The notes beneath the pieces were generated by a model. That model was not told the origin of the DNA and did not search any database. It was given only the letters and a program-made list of their open reading frames with translations. Positions 32,928 to 41,525 of a stretch of 64,000 nucleotides of DNA are shown piece after piece. The stretch is taken from positions 1,612,001-1,676,000 of the forward strand of contig CP046866.1 of NCBI GenBank assembly GCA_009789175.1, in the 5' to 3' direction. Made by a program: the position numbers and the translations under genes. Position 1 is the stretch's first letter. Each line of letters opens with the position of its first letter. The stretch is from Salinibaculum litoreum. GTDB taxonomy: Archaea > Halobacteriota > Halobacteria > Halobacteriales > Haloarculaceae.

Positions 32928-35087
32928 TTACTCGCGGAGTCGTTCGTCAACGCTGTCAGCGGAGAGTGCAGCGAGCGGGACACGGTCGGCGTCGGTCGCA
33001 TCGACGAGTTCCCGTGTCAGTCCCGCGCGGCCGCCGTCGCCGGCGTCGACCACGAGGACGGTCGGGTCGTGCTGTGCGAGGCGGCGGGCTGCGGCGCGGG
33101 TGTCCGCAACCGGATTCTCGGCAGCGTTCGCGCGGCCGTCGGTGACGACGACGACGGCGCTTGCTGCCGGGTCCGCCCGCTCGATGACTTCACTGGCAGT
33201 GTCCAACCCGGCAGGGAGTGGAGTCGTATCGCCTGTCGGAAGGTCTTTCAGATGACGGGCGGCCAGCGTGACGCTGTCGGTCGGTGGGAGCAGGACCTCC
33301 GCGTCCTCACCGGCGAAGGCGACGAACGCCACCTCGTCACGGTGTTGGTAGGCGTCTTTGAGTAACTCCAGGACCGTTCCCTTGGCTGCGCGCATGGCTG
33401 GCCGCATCGATGCACTGGCATCGACGGCGAAGACGACCAGCGTCGAGCTATCGCCCGCGCGGACCGATTGGCGGAGGTCACGGGACTCGACGCCGGACTC
33501 GCCGCGACTCGCCGCCGCCCGGATGGATGCTGCGGCGTCGACAGTCCCCCCCTCGTCCGCCCGCTGAGTCCGAACACGCGGACCGGTCGTGTCCGTGCTG
33601 GGGTCAGTCTGGGCCCGTGAGCCCGGTCGGGCGTCGGACCCATCTGCGCGCGGCGTTTCGATTGAGGGAGCAGCGCTGTCACCGACGGCCGCGACGGAGG
33701 ACCGGGCCTGCCCTGGGACCAGCGGCGTCGCCTCGTCGTCACCCTGCTGGTCTTGGCCTTCCTCCGACGAGGAATCCCCCCCAGCATCCATCCCACCGTC
33801 CGCAGCGTTCTCGGCGTCTGCCGGCGGTGGCCCGGAGCCGGTACTCTCGCTTGCGTCGTCGCCCTCACTGTCGCTATCCTCGCCCATCCCACGGCCATTG
33901 CTGCCTTCGTCGGAATCGTGTCTTTCGGGACCGCTTTGCTCCCCGGGCGTGTCGTTCGCATCGTCTGGGTCGGGTTCACCGTTGGACTCGTCGTCGACAG
34001 ACTCGTCACCGTCGCGCTGGGCGTCAGTGTCGTCGGATCCCTCGCTCCCGCTCCCTTCGCCGTCGTTCGGTTCAGCCGAGTCCTCAAAGTGGTCCTCGAC
34101 CACGTCCTCGGGAGCGGGCGAGTCCTCGAAGGGACGGGACTGAAGACGGTGTGGGAGCGCGAGTTCAGCAGCCTGCTGTACGTCTCCTTCGGTAACTGTT
34201 TCGTGGCCATCGAGTGCCGCGAAAGTGCGTGCAGTCCGGGCGGTGGCGATATCGCCACGGTGGCCCTCGACACCGGCATCACGGCAGAGTTCGGCGATGT
34301 CGGCCGCGAGCGAGTCCGGGAGTGTCACACCCGCCAGCCGCTCCCGGGCACTGAGTAATCGCTCGCGGACGGCGTCGTCGTCTGCCCGGTCCTCGGGCGG
34401 GCCATGGAGGGCCTGCTCGATGATGGCGACGCGGTCCTCGATATCCGAACACGCGGTGACCGTCGCCTGCAACGCGAAGCGGTCCCGCAGCTGTGGGCGC
34501 AGGTCTCCCTCCTCGGGGTTCATCGTCCCGACGAGCGTGAACTCCGCGGGGTGGGTCACGCTGACCGAGTCGCGCTCGACGCGGTTGACGCCGCTTGCGG
34601 CCGCATCCAGCAACACGTCCACGAGGTGGTCGTCCAGCAGGTTCACCTCGTCGACGTAGAGGATACCCCGGTTGGCGCGGGCGAGGAGCCCCGGCTCGAA
34701 CTCGTAGTCACCGGCCAGCGCGTCGGCGACCGAGAGCGACCCCACGACGCGCTCCCGGGTCGCACCCAGTGGCAGCGTCACCAGCGGCACCGGCCGCGTC
34801 TCGACCGGCGGGTCCGTCCGACCCTGACAGTCCTCGCACTGGCGGCCCGGAGCCCCTGGCGGACAGCCATACGGACAGTCGACGATGGCCTGCTGGTCGG
34901 GCAGCAACGACGCCAGCGCCCGGACCGTCGTCGACTTGGCCGTCCCCTTCTCGCCCCTGACGAGCACCCCATCGAGCGCGTCGTTTGCGGCCACCGCGAG
35001 CAGCGCCTCTTTCAGTTCCTCCTGGCCGACCACCGACGAAAACGACCGGTCCCCGGAAGCTATTTGTGTTGCGCCCAACCCAACCAT
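32928..35087 (-). CDS. chlID: cobaltochelatase AAA+/von Willebrand subunit (ChlI-ChlD fusion)
   Basis: The 719-residue protein combines the two helper subunits of a class I metal chelatase and is the presumed partner of CobN for cobalt insertion. The N-terminal AAA+ ATPase (Walker A GEKGTAKST, Walker B ILYVDEVNLL) covers residues 1-320. A Cys-rich insertion (CPYGCPPGAPGRQCEDC) may bind zinc. A very acidic Gly/Ser/Asp linker spans roughly 330-520. The C-terminal von Willebrand A domain has the MIDAS motif DASASM. I place the start at 35087. It is divergent from cobN, with only 34 bases between the starts. Confidence 0.93.
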   Translation of the reverse strand: MVGLGATQIASGDRSFSSVVGQEELKEALLAVAANDALDGVLVRGEKGTAKSTTVRALASLLPDQQAIVDCPYGCPPGAPGRQCEDCQGRTDPPVETRPVPLVTLPLGATRERVVGSLSVADALAGDYEFEPGLLARANRGILYVDEVNLLDDHLVDVLLDAAASGVNRVERDSVSVTHPAEFTLVGTMNPEEGDLRPQLRDRFALQATVTACSDIEDRVAIIEQALHGPPEDRADDDAVRERLLSARERLAGVTLPDSLAADIAELCRDAGVEGHRGDIATARTARTFAALDGHETVTEGDVQQAAELALPHRLQSRPFEDSPAPEDVVEDHFEDSAEPNDGEGSGSEGSDDTDAQRDGDESVDDESNGEPDPDDANDTPGEQSGPERHDSDEGSNGRGMGEDSDSEGDDASESTGSGPPPADAENAADGGMDAGGDSSSEEGQDQQGDDEATPLVPGQARSSVAAVGDSAAPSIETPRADGSDARPGSRAQTDPSTDTTGPRVRTQRADEGGTVDAAASIRAAASRGESGVESRDLRQSVRAGDSSTLVVFAVDASASMRPAMRAAKGTVLELLKDAYQHRDEVAFVAFAGEDAEVLLPPTDSVTLAARHLKDLPTGDTTPLPAGLDTASEVIERADPAASAVVVVTDGRANAAENPVADTRAAARRLAQHDPTVLVVDAGDGGRAGLTRELVDATDADRVPLAALSADSVDERLRE

Positions 35088-35121
35088 GATTGTATTAGAG
35101 ACAACGAGGTTTAACAAGCTT
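35088..35121. promoter_or_regulatory. 34-bp divergent promoter between chlID and cobN with candidate operator
   Basis: TTGTATTAGAGACAAC (35090-35105) is a TTGT/ACAA dyad and also supplies a TATA-like GTATTAG 27 bases before the cobN ATG at 35122. For chlID, a TTAAA on the other strand (about 35110-35114) lies near -27. Both core promoters must overlap in this short space if both starts are right. Confidence 0.5.
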
Positions 35122-38100
35122 ATGCCACAGCTCGGATTTTACACGGCGACGGAAAACGAACTGGGGAGTCTCCAGCAGGCCGCCGGCGAGGTCGACGCGG
35201 AGTTGGTCGTCCGCTCGGAGAGTGACTTCGACGACGAGACGGACGTAGAGGCGTTCGTCGGCGAACTCGAAGACGCGACAGCGGCCGTGTTCTGGCTCCA
35301 CGGTGGCGAGGAGAGCATGCCCGGCTACGAGCGCGCAGTCGAGCGTCTGCGCGGGGCGGATGTCCCGCTGGTCGTCAAATCGACGGGTGATGCCTACGCC
35401 TACGAGGACACCACCGTCCCCGAGAAACGGCGAGAGACAGTCTACGACTACCTGGAGAGGGGCGGAACCGCGAACGTCGCCAACTGTCTCCGCTATCTTC
35501 TCGATAGCTACAGCGAGGAGTCGCATGCGTACGACGAGCCAGTGACTCTCCCCACCGAGGGGGTCTACCACCCAGACCACCCCGGTGCGAGCTACGAAGA
35601 GCTCCGGGCAGAACTTGACCCCGAGACGCCGACCGTCGCGGTCTGGTTCTACGAGTCACACTGGACCCACGAGAACACCCGCTACGTCGACGCGCAGGTG
35701 CGGGCCATCGAATCGCAGGGCGCGGACGCCCTCCCGATTTTCTGTAATCCCGCCGAGGACGACCCCGACCAGCAGGACGCCGAGTGGGTCACAGAACAGT
35801 GGCTGCTGGAGGAGGGCGAACCCATCGTCGACGCCGTCTGTTCGTCGTTCATGTTCTCGCTGTCGATGGACGAGCGGGGCCGTTCGGCCAGCGACGAAGG
35901 CGAGAGTGCAGAGGAAGTCTTCCTCGACAGGCTCGGCGTGCCGGTCCTGCAGACGGTCACGACGATGCGCTCGCGGTCGCGCTACCAGTCGAGTGACACC
36001 GGTGTCATGGGCTTCGAGCTTGCACTTTCCGTTGCACTCCCGGAGTTCGATGGCAACGTCATCACCCATCCCATAAGCGGGAAGGAGCGCACCGACGACG
36101 AGGCCGGCATCGGCAGCGTCCCCAAACAGCACTTCCCGATGTCCGAGCGGGTAGACCACGCAGCCCGCCTCGCAGTCAACTGGGCGCGACTCTCACATCT
36201 GGATAACGACGAAAAACAGGTCGCCGTCGTCCTGCACAACTACCCGCCAAGTGACGACGGCATCGGAACCGCGTTCGGACTCGACAGCCCGGAGAGTACT
36301 GTCAACCTGCTCTCGGAACTCGACGCACGCGGCTACGACCTCGGTGGCGACTCGCCGGTACCCGACGATGGCCAGACGCTCATCGAGCAGTTGACCGCCC
36401 AGTTGACGCTTGATGACCGCTGGGTCGCACCAGAGGACGTACGCGAACGCAGCGTCGACGTGGTGAGCCAGTCACAGTACCGCGAGTATTTCGAGGGGCT
36501 TGATGACCGCTTCTGTGAGAACGTCATCGAGGAGTGGGGAGAGCCACCGGAGCGACCCTTTGCCATCCCTGGCATCGAGTTCGGAAACGTCCTCGTGACG
36601 GTCCAGCCCCCGCGAGGGTTCGGGATGGACCCCAGCAAGGTCTATCACGACTCGGACTTGCAGCCGCCACACGACTACGTGGCCTTCTACCGCTGGCTGC
36701 GCGAGGACTTCGCAGCCGACGCCGTCGTCCACCTTGGCACCCACGGCTCGCTGGAGTGGCTGCCCGGCAAGACAGTCGGGCTAAACGGCGAGAGCGCACC
36801 GGACCAGCTCGTCGACGATATCCCGAACGTCTACCCCTACATCATCAACAATCCCGGCGAGGGCACACAGGCAAAACGGCGCTCGTATGCCGCCATCGTC
36901 GATTATCTCACGCCCGTGATGAGCAATGCCGGCACGTACGACGAAATCGCCGAACTGGAGGAACTGGCCGACCGCTACCGCGAGGCTGGGATGGAAGACG
37001 CTCGCACCGACGACGGCGACCACCTCGAAGCGCTCATCCGCGAGCACGTCGACGAGTTGGACCTCGCCGTCGAGTTGGGTATCGCGGGCGACATCTCCGA
37101 GAAGGCGGACGTACGCGGCCCAGCGGAAGCAGGGTCAACACTCGCGGAGGGAGCAGTCGGCGGTGACGACGTTGATATCGAGGAACTCGTCGAGCGCATC
37201 CACGAGTACGTGACCGACGTGAAGACGACCCAGATTCGGCTGGGGCTGCACACGATGAGCGAACCGCCAGCCGGGGACCGTCTCGTGGCGTATCTGGTGG
37301 CGCTGACCCGCCTGGAGAATCCCGGCGCACCCTCCCTGCGCGAGAGTGTCGCGGGCGTCCTCGGGGTGGACTACCAGCGACTGCTCGACAGCCCCGGTGA
37401 GTACAGCGAGACGCTGGGGATGACCTACGCCGAAGCCGCAGACGAGGTGTACGAGACGAGTCTGGAACTGGTGGAGACGCTTGCCGCCCACGACTTCGCT
37501 GTCCCCGAGTCGGAAGTCGAGGCCGGCCCCGACGCCGAGACGACGATGAACCTGATGGTCGTCGACATCGAGCCACTCGGTGACGCCCGCGTGCAGGGCG
37601 GTGCCCACGACGACCTCCGTGACGTACTGGCGTATATCTGTGAGGAAGCCGCCCCGAGGGTCCACAAGGCAGCGGACGAGGTGCCCCGGACCGCCGACGC
37701 GCTGGATGGCGAGTACGTCCCGCCAGGTGGCAGCGGCGCACCGACCCGTGGCGGCGTCGACCTGCTGCCGACCGCCCGGAACTTCTACACGCTCGACCCG
37801 CGGAAAGTCCCGGCCAAAAGCGCCTGGCAGGTCGGCAGGGAAGTCGCCGACGGGATGGCCCAGCGCCACCACGCCGACGAGGGCGAGTATCCCGAAGAAG
37901 TCGGCGTCGTCGCGTGGGGGACCCCAACGGTGCGGACCCGCGGCGAGACTGTCGCACAGGTGCTCGCGCTCATGGGTGTCGAACCGCAGTGGACCGACGC
38001 GGGCCGAATCGACGGCGTGGAGCCGATTCCACTCGACGAACTGGACCGGCCACGCATCGACGTGACCACGCGTGTCTCCGGCCTGTTCCGGGACGCGTTC

Positions 38101-39033
38101 CCCGCCGCTGCGGGCGTCATCCACGACGCTGTCGACGCTGTCGTCGACCTCGATGAGCCTTACGACCGCAACTACATCAAGAAACACGTCGAGGAAGACG
38201 CCGCGGAACTCGCCGACTCGGAGGGACTGGACATCGAGGAAGCTCGCGACGCCGTACTGGACCGCGTGTTCACGACGCGACCCGGCGGCTACGGCGCGGG
38301 AACCAACAAGGCCGTCGACGAGGGCAACTGGGAGGAGCGCGCGGACCTCGCCGAGGTGTACGTCCAGTGGGGCGGCTACGCGATGGGGTCTCGTGGCCGC
38401 GTCAGCGAAGCCCACGACGCCTTCCAGCGGCGACTCTCCTCGGTCGAGGCGACGGTCAAAATCGAGGACACCGCCGAGCAAGACGAGTTCGACTCCTCGG
38501 ACTGGTACGCCTTCCACGGCGGTTTCATCTCCGCCGTGAGCGAACTCGCCGGCGAGGAGCCCGCGTCCTACGTGGGCGATTCGAGCGACCCCGACAACGT
38601 CTCCATCTACACCAACGAGGAGAAGGTCCGCAAGGCGATGCGTGCCCGCGTCCTCAACCCCGAGTGGCTGGAGTCGATGGAAGAGCACGACTACAAGGGT
38701 GCCGGCGACCTGTCGACGACGGTCGACGTGGTACTGGGTTGGGATGCGACCACCGGCGTCATCAGCGATACGCTCTGGACGGAGGTGGCCGAGAAGTACG
38801 CCTTCGACGCCGACCGCCAGGAGTGGCTCGCAGACGTGAACCCGTGGGCACTGGCGTCGATTACGGAGACGCTACTGGAGGCCATCGACCGCGACCTCTG
38901 GGACGCCGACGAAGCGACCCGGGAGCGGTTACGGGACCTGAATCTGCAAACCGACGGCGAACTGGAGGCGAGAAGCGCGAGCGACCCGGCGACCATCGCG
39001 GACCCCGACGAGGTGACATCGGATGACGACTAA
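35122..39033 (+). CDS. cobN: cobaltochelatase large subunit CobN
   Basis: CobN (1303 residues) is the catalytic, porphyrin-binding subunit of the ATP-dependent cobaltochelatase, related to magnesium chelatase ChlH/BchH. Landmarks are VFWLHGGEESMPGYERAV early, GVMGFELALSVALPEFDGN, FGNVLVTVQPPRGFGMDPSK and VVHLGTHGSLEWLPGK in the middle, and RPGGYGAGTNKAVDEGNW with AYAMGSRG-like residues late. I use the ATG at 35122. An in-frame ATG at 35086 would put the promoter inside the gene. CobN-type chelatases belong to the aerobic route in bacteria, so its presence beside CbiX and anaerobic-type Cbi enzymes is mixed and may reflect salvage or a late insertion. It overlaps cbiC by 11 bases. Confidence 0.95.
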   Translation: MPQLGFYTATENELGSLQQAAGEVDAELVVRSESDFDDETDVEAFVGELEDATAAVFWLHGGEESMPGYERAVERLRGADVPLVVKSTGDAYAYEDTTVPEKRRETVYDYLERGGTANVANCLRYLLDSYSEESHAYDEPVTLPTEGVYHPDHPGASYEELRAELDPETPTVAVWFYESHWTHENTRYVDAQVRAIESQGADALPIFCNPAEDDPDQQDAEWVTEQWLLEEGEPIVDAVCSSFMFSLSMDERGRSASDEGESAEEVFLDRLGVPVLQTVTTMRSRSRYQSSDTGVMGFELALSVALPEFDGNVITHPISGKERTDDEAGIGSVPKQHFPMSERVDHAARLAVNWARLSHLDNDEKQVAVVLHNYPPSDDGIGTAFGLDSPESTVNLLSELDARGYDLGGDSPVPDDGQTLIEQLTAQLTLDDRWVAPEDVRERSVDVVSQSQYREYFEGLDDRFCENVIEEWGEPPERPFAIPGIEFGNVLVTVQPPRGFGMDPSKVYHDSDLQPPHDYVAFYRWLREDFAADAVVHLGTHGSLEWLPGKTVGLNGESAPDQLVDDIPNVYPYIINNPGEGTQAKRRSYAAIVDYLTPVMSNAGTYDEIAELEELADRYREAGMEDARTDDGDHLEALIREHVDELDLAVELGIAGDISEKADVRGPAEAGSTLAEGAVGGDDVDIEELVERIHEYVTDVKTTQIRLGLHTMSEPPAGDRLVAYLVALTRLENPGAPSLRESVAGVLGVDYQRLLDSPGEYSETLGMTYAEAADEVYETSLELVETLAAHDFAVPESEVEAGPDAETTMNLMVVDIEPLGDARVQGGAHDDLRDVLAYICEEAAPRVHKAADEVPRTADALDGEYVPPGGSGAPTRGGVDLLPTARNFYTLDPRKVPAKSAWQVGREVADGMAQRHHADEGEYPEEVGVVAWGTPTVRTRGETVAQVLALMGVEPQWTDAGRIDGVEPIPLDELDRPRIDVTTRVSGLFRDAFPAAAGVIHDAVDAVVDLDEPYDRNYIKKHVEEDAAELADSEGLDIEEARDAVLDRVFTTRPGGYGAGTNKAVDEGNWEERADLAEVYVQWGGYAMGSRGRVSEAHDAFQRRLSSVEATVKIEDTAEQDEFDSSDWYAFHGGFISAVSELAGEEPASYVGDSSDPDNVSIYTNEEKVRKAMRARVLNPEWLESMEEHDYKGAGDLSTTVDVVLGWDATTGVISDTLWTEVAEKYAFDADRQEWLADVNPWALASITETLLEAIDRDLWDADEATRERLRDLNLQTDGELEARSASDPATIADPDEVTSDDD

Positions 39034-39754
39034 TCCAGAGACAGAAGATGAAGCCCAGGAGTTCGAGGAGTACGCCGACCTCGGTGCAACGACGGAGAAC
39101 GCGATGGACATCGCCGAGACGAGCATGGACCGGGTGCGCGAGCTCGTCCCCGACGAGACACTGGCCGACCGGATACGTCAAAAGTCCGTCCACGCCACGG
39201 GCGACCCCGAGTTCCAGCATCTTGTGCGGTTCACCGGGAGCGACGCCGACGGCAACGACGACAGCGCGCCGGTCCGTGCGGGTGCCCGCGCGGTGCTGGA
39301 CCAACGGCCCATCGTCACCGATATCACGATGGTGAAATCCGGCATCACCGGCCGCGGCCACGACTGCCCGGTACGGAAAGCAATCGGCAACGGGGCACAA
39401 CTGGCGGCCGAGACCGGGATGACCCGAACGGCCGCCTCCGTGCTGGAACTGGACAGCGACGGGGTCTACGAGGACGCGATTGCCGTCGTCGGGAACGCCC
39501 CGACAGCAGCGCTGGCACTCGCGGACTGCATCGAGGACGGCACCCGACCGGCAGTGGTCGTCGCGACGCCCGTCGGCTTCGTCAAGGCCGCGGAGAGTCG
39601 ACAACGCCTCCGGGAGGTCGCTTCGGAGACCGGCGTGCCGGTGATTACGAACGTCGGTCGCCGGGGAGGCAGCGGTCTCGCAGCGGGCCTGACGAACGAA
39701 CTCGTCCACGTCGCCAGCGACGTTCGGGACGGCGACATCACTCTGGAGCCATGA
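39023..39754 (+). CDS. cbiC: cobalt-precorrin-8 methylmutase
   Basis: CbiC (243 residues) moves the methyl group from C11 to C12, giving cobyrinic acid. The catalytic His is in RQKSVHATGDPEFQHL, followed by VTDITMVKSGITGR and VVATPVGFVKAAESRQRL, all family-specific. An acidic N-terminal extension of about 40 residues is present. The start overlaps cobN and the stop overlaps cbiE by four bases, so cobN-cbiC-cbiE forms a coupled unit. Confidence 0.95.
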   Translation: MTTNPETEDEAQEFEEYADLGATTENAMDIAETSMDRVRELVPDETLADRIRQKSVHATGDPEFQHLVRFTGSDADGNDDSAPVRAGARAVLDQRPIVTDITMVKSGITGRGHDCPVRKAIGNGAQLAAETGMTRTAASVLELDSDGVYEDAIAVVGNAPTAALALADCIEDGTRPAVVVATPVGFVKAAESRQRLREVASETGVPVITNVGRRGGSGLAAGLTNELVHVASDVRDGDITLEP

Positions 39755-40518
39755 GCAGCGATGGGACTGACCGGTACGACCTCGATTCGGGGCCGGACCC
39801 AGCCGATATCGCAGCAGCCGACCCGGAGCCAGCAGCGCCGGCAGCGCCTGTCCACGCAGTCGGTATCGGTCCCGGGAACACGGCGTTTCTGACCCCGCGT
39901 GGCGAGCGAGCGATTCGGGACGCAGACGTGGTGGTTGGGTTCGAAACGGTCGTGGAGTTCGTCGCCGACCTGACCGAAGCGGACCTGCTGACCTGTGGGT
40001 ACAGCGACGAGGTGGAGACGCTGTCGGCATTTGCCGAGCGCGTCGCCGACGGCGAAGCCGGCACGGCCGTCCTGATGGGCGACCCGAACCATTCTGGCTA
40101 CCAGTTCGTCGGGAAAGTCCAGCGGGAACTGGACCAGCCAGTGCGGGTGGTGCCCGGCATCTCCTCGCTGCAGGTCGCCGCGAGTCGGGCGCGCACCCCG
40201 ATGGAGTCGACGACGTTCGTGACCTTGCACAAAAGTGGCAGCCTCGATGCGGACCTCAGCCGCCTGCGGCGGGATGTCGGTGAGCGCCACCTGCTCGTCT
40301 TGCCCCGTCCGTTCGACTGGATGCCGGGCGACGTGGCGGCGATGCTCGTCGAAGCCGGTGCGGAGCCGTCGCTGTCGGCGCTGGTACTGGAGCGACTGAC
40401 ACACGACGACGAATCGATAACACGGACGACGCTCGGAGCACTCGCGGACCACGCCGGCGGCGGACAGGACGGGACGCCGTTTTCGGACCTGTCAGTGCTG
40501 GCCGTGCGACGCGACTAA
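39751..40518 (+). CDS. cbiE: cobalt-precorrin-7 C5-methyltransferase
   Basis: CbiE (255 residues) methylates C5 of the corrin ring. In many bacteria it is fused to CbiT; here CbiT is a separate gene about 22 kb away. Tetrapyrrole methylase motifs follow an Ala/Pro-rich acidic extension: HAVGIGPGNTAFLTPRGERAI, VLMGDPNHSGYQFVGKV and VVPGISSLQVAASRA. Its last bases overlap those of the convergent CbiX-like gene. Confidence 0.93.
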   Translation: MSSDGTDRYDLDSGPDPADIAAADPEPAAPAAPVHAVGIGPGNTAFLTPRGERAIRDADVVVGFETVVEFVADLTEADLLTCGYSDEVETLSAFAERVADGEAGTAVLMGDPNHSGYQFVGKVQRELDQPVRVVPGISSLQVAASRARTPMESTTFVTLHKSGSLDADLSRLRRDVGERHLLVLPRPFDWMPGDVAAMLVEAGAEPSLSALVLERLTHDDESITRTTLGALADHAGGGQDGTPFSDLSVLAVRRD

Positions 40519-41297
40519 TCGAGCGGACGGCCGTCACCGTCGGTCGCCAGTGGGCGTGCCGTGTCGGCGATGGCGTCCTCGAAAGAGCGCGGTCCGGCCG
40601 CCGACGTGAGCGCGCGACGGGTCTCGACGCGGTCTTGAATCGCGTCGGTTACGGCGGGGCTGGTTGTCAGCGGCGAAGCGTACGCGAGTCCGCCGCGGCC
40701 AACTTCGAGTCGCTCGGGGATGTCGGTGGTCGTCGCGGTGCAGGGAGCAACGAACAGCGGGACCGCGACGGCAGCAGGTGTCGACACGTTATAGCGGGCA
40801 CACTCGACGGTCGGATTCTGGAGGAGATACGCAGTCGTGACCGCCGCGAAGTCGCCGTGCTGGCGGAGCCGCTCGGCGTGATATGCAGTGACGTCACGGT
40901 GGTGTGAGCCGCTCGTGTTCCCGAACGCTACCAGAACGAGCGTTGTCGGTTCGTCGGCGGAGTGAGTAGACTGTGCGCGGTCGCGGATAGCGCCGGTCAG
41001 GGCAGGGCTTCGACCAACGGGTTCACAGTACTCGACTGTCCCGTCGAACGTGGCAAGGCCAACCGGAATCCGGTCGATGGTTTCTCTCGTGTGAGCCAGA
41101 CAAAGCGGGAGTGCCGTCACGCGGGTAGCGTCGACATCAGCGAGCGTGTTGCGGAGGTTTCGGACCGGGTCATGCTCGTAAGTACAGACCCGGACAGAAT
41201 CCGCGATACCACGCTCACGAAGGCGACGTGCGTGAGTTCGATAGACACCGCTGTCGGTCGTCTCGCGCCCGATGAGCAGGAGTGTGTCGTCTGTCAT
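40515..41297 (-). CDS. second CbiX-like chelatase family protein
   Basis: The 260-residue product resembles CbiX/SirB chelatases: a two-half layout with LVLVAFGNTSGSHHRDVTAYHAERL in the second half and VTALPLCLAHTRETIDRIP in the first. The usual GHGSR motif is absent at the N-terminus, where LLLIGRETTDSG is found instead. The His pair in SGSHHRD could be a metal ligand. It may bind cobalt or a tetrapyrrole without being the main chelatase, since a complete CbiX is encoded in the first block. It is transcribed towards cbiE and has its own operator-like dyad at 41324-41339. Confidence 0.8.
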   Translation of the reverse strand: MTDDTLLLIGRETTDSGVYRTHARRLRERGIADSVRVCTYEHDPVRNLRNTLADVDATRVTALPLCLAHTRETIDRIPVGLATFDGTVEYCEPVGRSPALTGAIRDRAQSTHSADEPTTLVLVAFGNTSGSHHRDVTAYHAERLRQHGDFAAVTTAYLLQNPTVECARYNVSTPAAVAVPLFVAPCTATTTDIPERLEVGRGGLAYASPLTTSPAVTDAIQDRVETRRALTSAAGPRSFEDAIADTARPLATDGDGRPLD

Positions 41298-41323
41298 GGA
41301 TTGTCCTGTCTAACCCAAGCGGA

Positions 41324-41339
41324 GTTGTGTTAGCACAAC
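41324..41339. promoter_or_regulatory. candidate B12-regulon operator upstream of the CbiX-like gene
   Basis: GTTGTGTTAGCACAAC is a 16-bp inverted repeat with six-base arms GTTGTG/CACAAC and a TTAG centre, the most symmetric copy in the window. It lies 27-42 bases before the ATG at 41297. Confidence 0.5.
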
Positions 41340-41525
41340 CGGGTTTGCTCTCGAAGATGAGAGGCACTCAGAAATAGGTTGTGGTCGGTTGGACGCCACC
41401 TGACGACCACTTTCAGTTCTCAGCTCTTGGGCAAATATAAAATGGGGGCGCGCCTAATTTAATTATCATGGGTGTACCTGGTCGGAATCTGCCATACAGC
41501 GAGCGTTTTATTATCTTCTGTGAGA

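Noticed and set aside
34885..35121. Upstream extension of cobN by about 79 codons
   Set aside because: The frame is open, but it overlaps the chlID gene on the other strand and would bury the TATA-like element. The ATG at 35122 begins the family sequence.
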